Shown here: positions 47,072 to 56,058 of the stretch, in pieces
Layout: the number at the start of each line of letters is the position of its first letter
Position numbering within the stretch: the stretch's first letter is position 1
Assembly: GCA_025602905.1 (NCBI GenBank)
Contig: JAHLKI010000003.1
Location: 186,001 to 250,000, forward strand
From: Phlyctochytrium arcticum
Lineage: Eukaryota > Chytridiomycota > Chytridiomycetes > Chytridiales > Chytridiaceae
DNA: 64,000 nt
Reading direction: 5' to 3'
Translations under genes and position numbers: made by a program
Notes under the pieces: generated by a model
What the model was told of the DNA's origin: nothing
The model's database searches: none
What the model saw: only the letters and a program-made list of their open reading frames with translations

Positions 47072-47731
47072 AGGTTATGGTGGTAATAGGATGGGTTTGG
47101 GAGAAGAGATTGAGATGATCTAGATCGCGGAGATGTGGGGCTATTTTGTCGCTTTTCTTTGCAACGGAATTACATGACTTTGCCGCCACTTAGCGTGACT
47201 TTGCCACAGGGCTATTTCAGTGAAATAGCCCTGTGCTGGGACATGGCTGTGCCCAGATCCGCCTGACTGTGCCAATGTGCGCGTCTCTTTTCTTGACTGT
47301 GCCCCCAGGTTTATTTGAGTTTGAAAAGCCCTCGAGAAATAGTAGCACCTGTGGTATTATGAAAAAAGTGTTTTGACGTGGCAGCCATTTCTGCTTGAAG
47401 CTCACCACCAAATCAAAATCTGACAACGGATTCGGATTCCTGGCGTCAATGTTAGTTTTTCAACATATCCGTGCCTCTCTAGCGGTCTTTTTCACCAAGA
47501 CAATTGCTGGACCATTTCGCAAGCAATGGAATAGGTTTCGGCTTCTGACTATGTAGTATTACGATTGAAAATAAGTTATAAAAGGAAGGAACAAGGATAA
47601 AATATAAAGATAGTGAATAAACTGGTAGGATATGTAAAACATTAGTAGGTGACTATTGGATAGAGCTATGCCCTTCAGTGGAAAGCCTTAGTCAGTATGT
47701 GAACCAGATTTGATTTGCAATAAGCCGGTGC
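47072..47731. other. Upstream region of the recombinase gene
   Basis: Contains the iteron-like repeats and palindrome listed separately, then AT-rich sequence with no recognised gene up to the helicase gene stop at 47732. Confidence 0.45.
47175..47303. repeat. Five iteron-like decamers and a palindrome upstream of the recombinase
   Basis: Five near-identical decamers of form TGACTKTGCC at 47175, 47196, 47244 (TGGCTGTGCC), 47264 and 47294, all in the same orientation. Between the second and third is a palindrome with 15-bp arms around one base (47205-47219 / 47221-47235). The set lies 100-230 bp upstream of the recombinase start codon on the gene's 5' side and may be binding sites for it. Confidence 0.75.
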
Positions 47732-50700
47732 TCACCTCTTTCGTTTTGATTTTTGTTTGGGCCGGATCATTTTTGAAATTTTAGAGTAGTCCGTGGCTGA
47801 TCCAGGCCGTATGTTGACCATGAGTTGCCCATTCGCGAATGTCACATCCTCCGCAATGACCCCGACCCAAGCCATCTTTTTCAACAGCAAATCAGTGGCG
47901 CTCTGAGTGAGATGAGATGGGTGAAGCGCTTGAAGCAATGATTGTAGTTCTTCAGGGTTCATTCCGAGCTTTTGCATTGACTTGGCCCTGGTGTATATGT
48001 CTCTTACCACCGCTGGCGTAACATCGAGGGAAAATGGTGATTCTGAAAGATACTTGACTATGTGTAAGATGTCCTCAATCGCATCCCCAACGTGCACCTC
48101 CTCAAGTTGTTCTAGCGCTTCCCCATCTTGACATATTCTACATGGAATAGCGTTCGGATACTGGCGTTGGAAAGTTGGTGATAGACAACGTCGTGGGTGG
48201 AGTGCCTCTCTCTGCTCCGGGTTGAAAAAGAAATGGTGGTAGGATCTATGACATGTGATCTGGTCTTCGAAGTACACTTGTACTTCCTTCACCGCTCTCT
48301 GTCGGAGGCGCAAATCCTGCTGCTCCTCTATAGTGAGAAACTCGCTGGGGGTATCAAAGAGAGCAGAAGAGACGATAGCATCTGCCTTTTTCTTCTGCCT
48401 GGCTACTGAAAGAATCACCAGGCTTCGGCAAAACTGCCCATCTCTGCCGGCTCCAGGCCGGCTCGACCGGATTCCTGTAGAAAGGTACCCATTGACGTTG
48501 GCATCTTTGTGTGGATTACAAATCTGACGTTGGAGCAATTGATGCCAAGTGCGAAGGCACTTGTTGCAACCATTATCAGGGCTTCACCTGTTTCCCACGC
48601 GAGCTGGTTGGCGTCGCGGTCAGCTAGAGGCATATCGGCGTGGTATTTTGTCACTTTGTACTTGTACTTTTTGCTACCAGCCTCTACTTCCACTTGCATC
48701 TTGCCCAAGATTTCCGCGATCGCATCTGTCTCGGATCTTGTAGAGCAATAAACTATTCCGAGCTGATCTGTCCAATTCCAGAGTGAGATGTGAGTATCGA
48801 TGGCCTGCGGATAACTGGATTTTCCTTTGCTGGTCATCTTGTACTCGATATTAGGTCTTTCCAAATTTTGACTCATGAGCGTGACAGTATCCTTGAGTCC
48901 GAACAGTTGAGATAACTCCAAAGCGTTGCGCTGGGTAAGGGTGGCGCTCAGAAACAGCGTTGGAATCATGAACTCTTTCTTAATTTCGTAAACGCCCGGA
49001 AAGTTTCGAAAAGACTTCCACTCCAAAGCAACATGTGCCTCTACCAGACGGATCTGTTTGTAGTTGCTTCTTAGAACATGCTGCATCATTTTGCTGAAGC
49101 TGGGCCGTGCTAGTTGCTCGGGGGTTGTGAGGATGCACCTCAGGATTCGATTGCCGATATCAGCGTGTATTGATGCTTTCTGATCAAATGTCGTATTGCC
49201 ATTCAAGACCGCGCATGGTATATGAGCCTTGGAGAGTTCCCTCATCTGATTGTCTATGAGTGAGAGCAGTGGGTAAACGACAACTGTGAAAACATAGACA
49301 CCCGTGGGAAAAGACAGGGCGGCTGGCAAAGCGTGTACCAGGGTTTTCCCTTCTGATGTTCGCATAATCGCAATGACATCTTGATTATTTCGTACCGTAT
49401 GGAGTACTTGTTCCTGGATGTCGCGGAAGTTATCGTGTTTAAAAACAGTTTGTAGAGTTTGGCGTAATAGTGCTGCTGCTTGATCCTCAGCCAATAGCTC
49501 AACTGACTGGCCAATTTTGCGTCGGATTGTCTCCACAGTCTGCAGATGTCTGGCCCCGATCATGCTACGGTCGTCAATGCGATCCAGTACTACAGCCAGA
49601 TAGCATAAGGAACAAAGGCCGCACATTTCCAGATCCTCTTGGGGGGGCATCAGATTGCATCCAGTGCAGAGGCTCTCGCTAGTAAAGTTGGGAATATGCG
49701 AGGCCCAGGAAGGGATGTACAAGTCCTGCGTAGTGGCTGGTGAGCTCGCGCCGTACGACACAAAGTTGGAGGTTCCCATCATGTCAAACGACCGGCTGTC
49801 TGCTTTTCGCTTGGCATACAGCGCGGCCCGGGTCTCATTGCGGTCCTCGATGGCATTCTGATTGGTAGTCACGCGCTTGCTGTGCTGTTCGGTGGACTTT
49901 TTGATCAAGACCAGATCAGACGGAGAAAAGCAGGGTAGATCATAGGCAGATCGACTAAGTACCAAAGTCTTCTCCATTCCTTCATTTTGCTCATGTGCAG
50001 ATAAACAGTACCGTGTCTCGTAAACCGCAGGGGTGTCAATCTCCTTTGACGATCTTTTCGTCACCTTGTTGTGAAAGGCTTCATTCATACTGGTACGGTC
50101 TTGTGTAATAAGACATTGCCCCTTCAAGGTCTTAAAAAGATCGGTGATCATAAGAGTAAACTTTTCAACTATAGCTGTCGGTTTGTTGACAAGATTGGGC
50201 AATGACACATCTATCTCGGTGTTGGTTTGGGCTGCCCAGCAAAGTTCATCCATGCATGACGTGTGATCATCTATAAGAGAAACATCAAAGGATGATCAGT
50301 TTTGGATTTCCAGCTCATCACTGCCGAAGTGTACCTCACCTTGTAGATGCCGTATGAAGACAGGGACCAGTTGCTCACGCGCAATAGCTTCCCAGTCCTT
50401 AGCAGCAGGAGCCTCTCCTTCAAGGCCTTGTCTTTTCAATTCTAAAAGATCTTCCGCCTCCTTGCGCCGCAGCTCACCAAGAACATAAACGACGTTGCGT
50501 GGATGAGAGCAGATTTTTTCCTCCCAACTGGGCCCCCAAATTGAAGAGTATTTCTTCTCCCAGTTTTTCCTCACATTTTTGTTCCAATGGGGGAGATCCG
50601 CATAGTGTTTCTCAACAAGTGGTTCTCGCGCGAGGAGTTGATTCGCTTGTAAATCCCCATCTATTGTGAGATGCAGCTTCATCCCTGCGTCAGTAAATGG

Positions 50701-52176
50701 CTGGTGAAGGTTGAACAGAGCAACAGTGAGATTTTGGTGCTCCATGTGCTTCGACGACTCTTCAAAGTTGCCTTCACGTACGCTTCTTACAGTTCCGTCA
50801 GCTAAGGTTCTGCTGCGCGGATTGAGTGTTGTGCTGAATGCTATAATTGGTGCACAATCATATCTGGGTGCAAGTGATTAGACTGAGAGCCGCACCTATT
50901 AGCATAGCTCAAATACTCACATGTCCGAAGGGTAAGATTCATCTCCAGCCATAATCTCCAGATGCTGCTCGCCAGCATTCCTTCCATGACTCCAACCACC
51001 ATCTGCAGTTGCACAGACAAAGGCAAGCAATAGGATGGTTTGACAATAAAATAGAACCCTTTGAGCTGCATTTGCCACAGATACTTCGCAAGCTTTCTTG
51101 ATTATTGAAAGCGCGGTTTTGGTGCCTTGAATCTTGAAATAAGTTGACTCCGAAGGGTGTTGGGTAATGCCGATCATGTTAAAGAGGGATATTAACTGAT
51201 AGCGATTGGCGCCCGCGTTAAGCGCTCCCACAATAACAGATGTAGTCAAGTTGGCTCTTTCATTCCCCGCCTTAGCTTCTGAACGCTTGAAATTTCTGCG
51301 GCAGATTCTAGCTGCGCATTTTCCGCAGGAAACATGAAATTTCACCCCATATCCAGTCTTCTCAACTTTGATGGTCTCAGGACGCCCAACGAAGTTGCAT
51401 TTCTCACATGGAATGTGTAAAATAAGACCAAGAAACACTTCCGTCTCGCATAGTATTGTGGATCCGACCATCGCAGTTGTTTCGCCAGTACCACCGAGAG
51501 AAATGAAGTCGGCTATCGCAGCATCAATTCCCACATCGTCGTCGCTGTTGCTGGTGTCCTCCTTACGACGTAGATTTTGATGGTACTTTGCCCTGGCTTC
51601 CGCCGTCCGCTTGGCCTTCCCTTCCTCAGATAGCCTTTGCGTCATGGACGCCAACTTGGCTTCGTATTCGGCACGCATGCCCGCTATCCCGCTCGAGACC
51701 CTGCTATCGATTGTTGCCTTCCCAATCTGCACAGCCTCCGCCAGCTTTGCTTGATATTTCTCCCCCAAGTTACTCTTCAAGGACGCTTTCTCTTGCTGCG
51801 CTGCTGTAAACTGCTCTGCGATCTTGCCTTGAAGAGCTGCTATGGTCTTGTCCTTGCTTTGCAACAAAACTTCTGTTGAAATGGAAAGTTCTCGCCTCTG
51901 TTGATCCAGTATGGCTTTGTCTCGGATTACTTGTGCCTGCAAAGTCCGTAGTTGCTTTTGGCATTCCTGCAATTTGAGCTCTCGTTGTAACAGTTCGACT
52001 TGTAGGGAATCAATCTCGGCTTTTTGTAAAGAGAATAAATCCTCTTCTTGTTCTTGCTGCTCAAAATCCTGCAACTGCTCTGGCGCCTCGTCAATGGTGG
52101 GTAAATGGCTGCGCACATTGTTGAAATTGAAGCGTTCCCTTGGGCTGTATCCAAAACGATCGGCAAATCTCTGCAA
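47732..52176 (-). CDS. Mutator-like DDE transposase fused to RecQ helicase
   Basis: Read 5' to 3' on the minus strand: a long coiled coil (about 52060-51600), a four-Cys zinc module (CEKCNF ... CGKCAARIC), then the Mutator-like transposase core: ANLTTSVIVGALNAGANRYQ, STYFKIQG, first Asp in ATADGGWSHGRNA, SSKHMEHQNL, second Asp in LTIDGDLQAN, HWNKNVRKNW. An intron (about 50326-50240) joins HLQ to DDHTSCMDELCW, and the likely Glu region is TSMNEAFHNKVTKRSSKE. The frame then runs into a RecQ helicase: zinc motif CTGCN...CGLCSLC, Walker A TSEGKT, LFLSATLTQ, FALGINCSNVRFVIHT, QESGRAG, and a RecQ-C zinc region ending KQKSKRKR. The motif II box reads VEAH, not DEAH, and an 11-bp duplication at 48446-48464 shifts the frame after QESGRAG. 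The 5' exon is not resolved: the first frame opens after an acceptor-like TTGCAG near 52172. Fusion is inferred from clean splicing. Confidence 0.7.
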
Positions 52177-52225
52177 GGTTTGGAAGTAATATAGCCGTGC
52201 GAATTAGAGATTGAAAGAGCATAGT

Positions 52226-52283
52226 GTCATAGTGCATAACAAATCCCATAGTATATACTATGGGATTTGTTATGCACTATGAC
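52226..52283. repeat. Perfect 58-bp palindrome
   Basis: Two 29-bp arms meet at the centre without spacer (…CATAGTAT|ATACTATG…). It lies at the 5' end of the transposase-RecQ gene and at the transition to the AT-rich island. Could be an element terminus, a hairpin formed by fused terminal repeats, or a bidirectional regulatory site. Confidence 0.9.
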
Positions 52284-52295
52284 AGTGGCTATATA

Positions 52296-52360
52296 CCAGC
52301 TATGTGCCAGCTATGTGCCAGCTATGCGACCCAGCTATTTGCCAGCTATGTGCCAGCTAT
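52296..52360. repeat. 11-bp tandem repeat (CCAGCTATGTG)n
   Basis: About six units of CCAGCTATGTG with minor variants (CGAC, TTTG) directly after the palindrome. Between 52361 and 52551 the sequence is low in complexity (ACTAAGTACTAA-like runs near 52525-52560) with no gene recognised. Confidence 0.85.
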
Positions 52361-52551
52361 AATACTCAGGTCGCTCCATCGAACATCGAGAGTCATCTTA
52401 CAAATTATGAGTCATCCCTCTCCATTACTCATCGAGTTGTTCCGCACTCCCTACGGGACTTACGTCATTGAAAAACATCGAATTTAAAAGCCATCCAGCT
52501 CATCAAAAACAGCAAATACAAATACTAAGTACTAAATACTAAGTACTGATA

Positions 52552-52938
52552 CTAAACACTAATCCTACGTCTTTTTGCGTCCCTCTCTACATCCACCTCT
52601 ACATCTTTCCCTATATTGTCCACTACAACAACAATCGGCACTTTCTTCTTCACTTGTATATTCTTCCACCATACTTCGCTCTCCTTCAGATACATTTCTC
52701 GAATGTCCATCGGCAGTGCTGTCAAATCCACTCGCATGCAACTCCTTATTATAAACGATAGAGTCTTCGTTTCGTCTCCATCCTCCGCACTTAGCTCCCT
52801 CAACTCCAATCGCTTGAATTCACGCTTGATGTATTCGAGAGCCGACGCATGCTTCTTCACTATACGGTCGGCTTTCTTGAACTCCTCTGATTCGTTCAAA
52901 TTGATAAACTCCAATACTCGTTCTTCCAATCGCTCCAT
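52552..52938 (-). CDS. Small charged helical protein, function unknown
   Basis: 128 codons from ATG 52938 (MERLEERVLEFINLNESEEF) to 52552, no introns. Strongly helical and charged, with SALEYIKREFKRLELRELSA, a short beta-like stretch VPIVVVVDNIG and a basic end (DAKRRRISV) that may be a nuclear signal. No family recognised. It is the first open frame inside the AT-rich island, and its intron-free form matches the viral-type genes to the right more than the host genes to the left; it could also belong to the mobile DNA on its left. Confidence 0.5.
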   Translation of the reverse strand: MERLEERVLEFINLNESEEFKKADRIVKKHASALEYIKREFKRLELRELSAEDGDETKTLSFIIRSCMRVDLTALPMDIREMYLKESEVWWKNIQVKKKVPIVVVVDNIGKDVEVDVERDAKRRRISV

Positions 52939-53952
52939 TTCTAACCCGGGTTAGACTTTTGAGGGTATTGGATCCGGCCTTCCTACGGGACTTCCAATCC
53001 TTTTATAAAACATTTTCTATTATCGATAAAATTCAATTCTGTTTTATCGATAAGACAACACTTTCGCAATTCCCCATTCTGCAAAAACGTGACACTTTTC
53101 GTGACACTTTTTTTTACTCCACGTCTCGAGTCAGATACACCTTCTATTATCTATTTCCCTACACTTTACATGGAGGTGACAGTTGTGACAGTTTTTTTGA
53201 GGTAAAGTCCCTGGGGATATACGTTTTTCACTACTGAGAAGTAGTTCACCGTCTGCACTACTTTTCGCTCAAATAAAAATTTTATAAGAATCATAAACAT
53301 ACAAAAAAACTGTCACAACTGTCACGAATTTTTTTCCTTCATAGAAACACACCACAACTTTATTAATAAATTTTTATTTTACTACATGTATCGAGTGTGT
53401 CAGGCAAAGAAAAAAACTGTCACAAAAACTGTCACGGCAAAAACGTGACACTTTTTGTGACACTTTTTTTTACTCCACGTCTCGAGTCAGAGACACCTTT
53501 TATTATCTATTTCCCTACACTTTACATGGAGGTGACAGTTGTGACAGTTTTTTTGAGGTAAAGTCCCTGGGGATATACGTTTTTCACTACTGAGAAGTAG
53601 TTCACCGTCTGAACTACTTTTCACTCAAATAAAATTTTTATAAGAATCATAAACATACAAAAAAACTGTCACAACTGTCACGAATTTTTTCCCTTCATAG
53701 AAACACACCACAACTTTATTAATAAATTTTTATTTTTCTACATGTATCGAGTGTGTCAGGCAAAGAAAAAAACTGTCACAAAAACTGTCACCTTTTCAGA
53801 AAAACTGTCACCCCTCTTCATCAAACCCACTATCAATCACTTCTTCAATTCTACACCTACAAAGTATTGAGCGCCCCGAATCTTCTTTTCGGGAACTATC
53901 GGACATTGCGTCTCAGAATATAAAAGTTATTTGTTCTCAACTCAAGTAAACA
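52939..53952. other. Non-coding control-like region of the island
   Basis: No gene. Holds two palindromes TTATCGATAA (53020-53029, 53044-53053), then the 356-bp tandem duplication with GTGACA/TGTCAC hexamers, then two more TGTCAC copies near 53784-53810 and the leader of the Cys-rich gene. The density of repeated motifs suggests an origin or regulatory region. Confidence 0.5.
53081..53791. repeat. 356-bp tandem duplication with inverted hexamer clusters
   Basis: Copy A 53081-53436 and copy B 53437-53791, nearly identical (a handful of substitutions and small indels). Each copy has about eight GTGACA/TGTCAC hexamers. GTGACAGTTGTGACAG at 53176 (53532 in copy B) pairs with CTGTCACAACTGTCAC ending at 53325 (53681); with the adjoining run of T or A the arms are 24 bp and perfectly complementary, about 100 bp apart. 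Confidence 0.93.
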
Positions 53953-54285
53953 ATGAGTTATTATGTCATTTGTTCTGGTTGCTGTAACATTGAGCCTGAA
54001 TTTGGTGATATGGAATACTGCCGTTCATGCGAACGAGATTACTGCAAAAAATGTTCAGTTGTTTATCAACCTAATGATGAGGCAAATGTTTATTTTCCAA
54101 ACGGTGGTACGAACCCAAAAAGGCTACGAGAACTATTAGAATCGGAGACTCCTCCTGGATGTAAAGCTTGTCGCAAGGGACTACCGTGTTTTGATATTGA
54201 AAATAAATACTATGACAAGAAAGAATACCCGTTCCACAATAATTGGAAAGAGAAGGTTAAGAAATGGAAAGAGGATCTCCAATAG
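53953..54285 (+). CDS. Small Cys-rich zinc-binding-type protein
   Basis: 110 codons, ATG 53953, no intron. Cysteine pairs are spaced as in a treble-clef/RING-like finger: CSGCC, YCRSC, YCKKC, then after a linker CKAC and LPC. The C-terminus is charged (WKEKVKKWKEDLQ). Twelve cysteines in 110 residues suggest two zinc sites. I cannot assign a family. Intronless, with short spacing to the receiver-domain gene downstream on the same strand. An early regulatory or ubiquitin-related role would be speculation. Confidence 0.6.
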   Translation: MSYYVICSGCCNIEPEFGDMEYCRSCERDYCKKCSVVYQPNDEANVYFPNGGTNPKRLRELLESETPPGCKACRKGLPCFDIENKYYDKKEYPFHNNWKEKVKKWKEDLQ

Positions 54286-54450
54286 AAATTTCGTCAGTTG
54301 CTACCATTTCTAGTCTCTCCATTATAGAATGTTGCCAACATCTGGCAGGGAGGAGGTCAACGCTGCTCTTTTATAGACCAGAATGCGGTCAAGTCACTAG
54401 AATGTCAAAATTGTCACCTACCTTTTTGAATTTTGTGATATATATGATAA

Positions 54451-54873
54451 ATGATAATACTCATAGTAGATGATAATCCGATAGGACTGAGAATTTTAAA
54501 GAAAATGATCCGCAAATTGTTCCCTAATTTAACAACTATATTGTTCAAAAATGTGTCGAGTGCAATGGAATTCATATCAACTAATTATGAAGAAATATCA
54601 GTAGTATTTTGTGATATGTTTTTTCCTGATGAAAAAGGAAGACCAATCTTGGTAACAGATGGAGTAAATCTCATTAAAATCATAAGAGGAGTGGAGAAAG
54701 ACAAGATGTATGAAACAAAAATACAAATAATAGGTTTTTCTTCGAGTCCATTTTATGAAAAAGAAGCACATTCTGCAGGAGCCGATATGTTCTTTCATAA
54801 ACCAATTACACTAGATAATGTGAAAAGTGCTCTTCAGTTTTTAGAAAAAGAGGAACTCTTTAATTTCCTTTAA
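54451..54873 (+). CDS. Stand-alone response-regulator receiver domain protein
   Basis: 140 codons, ATG 54451 (MIILIVDDNPIGLRIL). It matches a complete CheY-like REC domain and nothing else. The acidic pair is D7-D8, the phosphoacceptor is D55 in VVFCDMFFPD, the switch Ser lies in IIGFSSS (97-98), and the Lys is K117 in FFHKPI with F115 before it. All signature positions are kept. In REC proteins a histidine kinase transfers phosphate to the central Asp. The insert after D55 (DEKGRPILVTDGVNLIK) resembles hybrid-kinase receivers. AT-rich, intronless, and among viral-type genes, so it looks like a captured signalling module; it could act on the host's phosphorelay. That role is inference. Confidence 0.85.
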   Translation: MIILIVDDNPIGLRILKKMIRKLFPNLTTILFKNVSSAMEFISTNYEEISVVFCDMFFPDEKGRPILVTDGVNLIKIIRGVEKDKMYETKIQIIGFSSSPFYEKEAHSAGADMFFHKPITLDNVKSALQFLEKEELFNFL

Positions 54874-54921
54874 ATGCGTGCGAACTTTTAAAAAAATATT
54901 AGCATTTAATAATAAAACAAA

Positions 54922-55107
54922 ATGGAAGTCGAAAAATTACTACTAAAATTAGACAAAATGTCAACAGAGCAACAAATGAAATTTTTGGAAGAAATAGAAC
55001 GTACAAAATTAGGTGACGACATTGTCAAAAGCATGAACGATTATGTTCAGCCTCCGAAAAAGCGACAACCTCGAAAACAAAAAGTTGGGGAAAAGAGTGG
55101 AAACTGA
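54922..55107 (+). CDS. Small charged protein, unknown
   Basis: 61 codons, ATG 54922. An amphipathic helix (KLLLKLDKMSTEQQMKFLEE) is followed by a basic tail (PPKKRQPRKQKVG) that looks nucleic-acid-binding or nuclear-targeting. It lies 48 bp after the receiver gene on the same strand. Too short for certainty, but its spacing and A-rich leader match the neighbours. Confidence 0.45.
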   Translation: MEVEKLLLKLDKMSTEQQMKFLEEIERTKLGDDIVKSMNDYVQPPKKRQPRKQKVGEKSGN

Positions 55108-55170
55108 TGAGTAGTGGGTGAAACGCATTGTGAAGAAAAGTCTTTATTCTTGACAATACAGTAAAAAAAG

Positions 55171-55434
55171 ATGGTACTATTTGATAATGAATCCACGACG
55201 GATGAGGATGAAATTCGTGACAAAGTCGTTGCGATTTATGAAAAAATTACTTCCCTTGATAAGAAAAGAGAATATATCGATGATTTAAGAAAAATCATCC
55301 CGGCTGTTCGAGAGGGGAATGTTCAATTCTTGGATTTATGTCTTAGAATCGCTGAAATAGAATTGCGATACAAAAATCAATTCAAAAAAAAAGCACAAAG
55401 ATATAAACGGGTTCCTGTGGACGAAGAAGACTAA
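55171..55434 (+). CDS. Small acidic/basic helical protein, unknown
   Basis: 87 codons, ATG 55171 (MVLFDNESTTDEDEIRDKVV). Largely helical, with an acidic N-terminus, a Lys/Arg-rich helix (NQFKKKAQRYKRVPV) and an acidic end. It follows the previous small gene by 63 bp on the same strand, with an A-rich leader. No family recognised. Confidence 0.5.
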   Translation: MVLFDNESTTDEDEIRDKVVAIYEKITSLDKKREYIDDLRKIIPAVREGNVQFLDLCLRIAEIELRYKNQFKKKAQRYKRVPVDEED

Positions 55435-55490
55435 AAAACACGATTCAAAAACAGCAATTTTTCATATTGTTCTTTTTGATTGAAATACTT

Positions 55491-55560
55491 GCGCAAAGAC
55501 GGAATCGAACCGCCATTTTGAGTTTGGAGGACTCAATTTCTACCATTGAAATATTTGCGC
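55491..55560 (-). tRNA. tRNA-Gly (anticodon UCC)
   Basis: A complete cloverleaf on the minus strand: 7-bp acceptor GCGCAAA/TTTGCGC, D arm TTTC-AATGGTA-GAAA, anticodon arm TGAGT-CCTCCAA-ACTCA with TCC at positions 34-36, variable loop AAAT, T arm GGCGG-TTCGATT-CCGTC (one G-T pair) and discriminator A. The B box is a perfect GGTTCGATTCC; the A box is weaker. No intron. It reads GGA codons, which suit an AT-rich genome. It lies in the viral-type island between protein genes. Confidence 0.93.
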
Positions 55561-55712
55561 TATTTAGCCTATTACATTATTACTCGGAAGAAGGCCGTTT
55601 CCGGATTTGGTGAGTTTACTCTCTATTAGAACTAAATCTCATATAAATGGGTCCAGGTGGGTTAAAAACAGTTTTAAGTCAATGTTTAGGACAATATTAT
55701 ATATAGAAAAAA

Positions 55713-56057
55713 ATGTTTCCGGCGAAACACATTCAGAAAAGAATCGAAAATATGTCTATTCTGAACATCACAAAATCTTGTAACACATGGAGTGTGCTTA
55801 CTAAAATATGTCGAGATATGCAGTTGAATGGAAAGGAATCAATCGTATTATATGTCAAGATAAACGATAACAACAGACATATGTTTAGACAAATCGCATC
55901 CATTTGTTCAAATCTTCAATTACCAAAATTCCGAAGTAATTTTAGAGATTTTTTATACGGGGGGAGTGGTTACGTAGGCATTTGTAAAGATTACTTGATT
56001 CTACGAACTGATTATAATCATCGGTTGGAAATATTGGAAATTTCAGTTATCGAGTAG
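55713..56057 (+). CDS. Small protein, unknown
   Basis: 114 codons, ATG 55713 (MFPAKHIQKRIENMSILNIT), no intron. A TATATATAG-like box lies just upstream (about 55695). The protein has mixed alpha/beta character (SIVLYVKINDNNRHMF, YVGICKDYLILRTDYNH) and a Gly-rich turn (YGGSGYVG). Not recognised. Its stop TAG (55055-base spacing aside) ends two bases before the end of the opposing fibre gene, showing tight packing. Confidence 0.5.
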   Translation: MFPAKHIQKRIENMSILNITKSCNTWSVLTKICRDMQLNGKESIVLYVKINDNNRHMFRQIASICSNLQLPKFRSNFRDFLYGGSGYVGICKDYLILRTDYNHRLEILEISVIE

Positions 56058-56058
56058 T

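Noticed and set aside
53081..53791. CRISPR-like array
   Set aside because: The units are 356 bp with inverted internal motifs, not short repeats with unique spacers, and the setting is eukaryotic.
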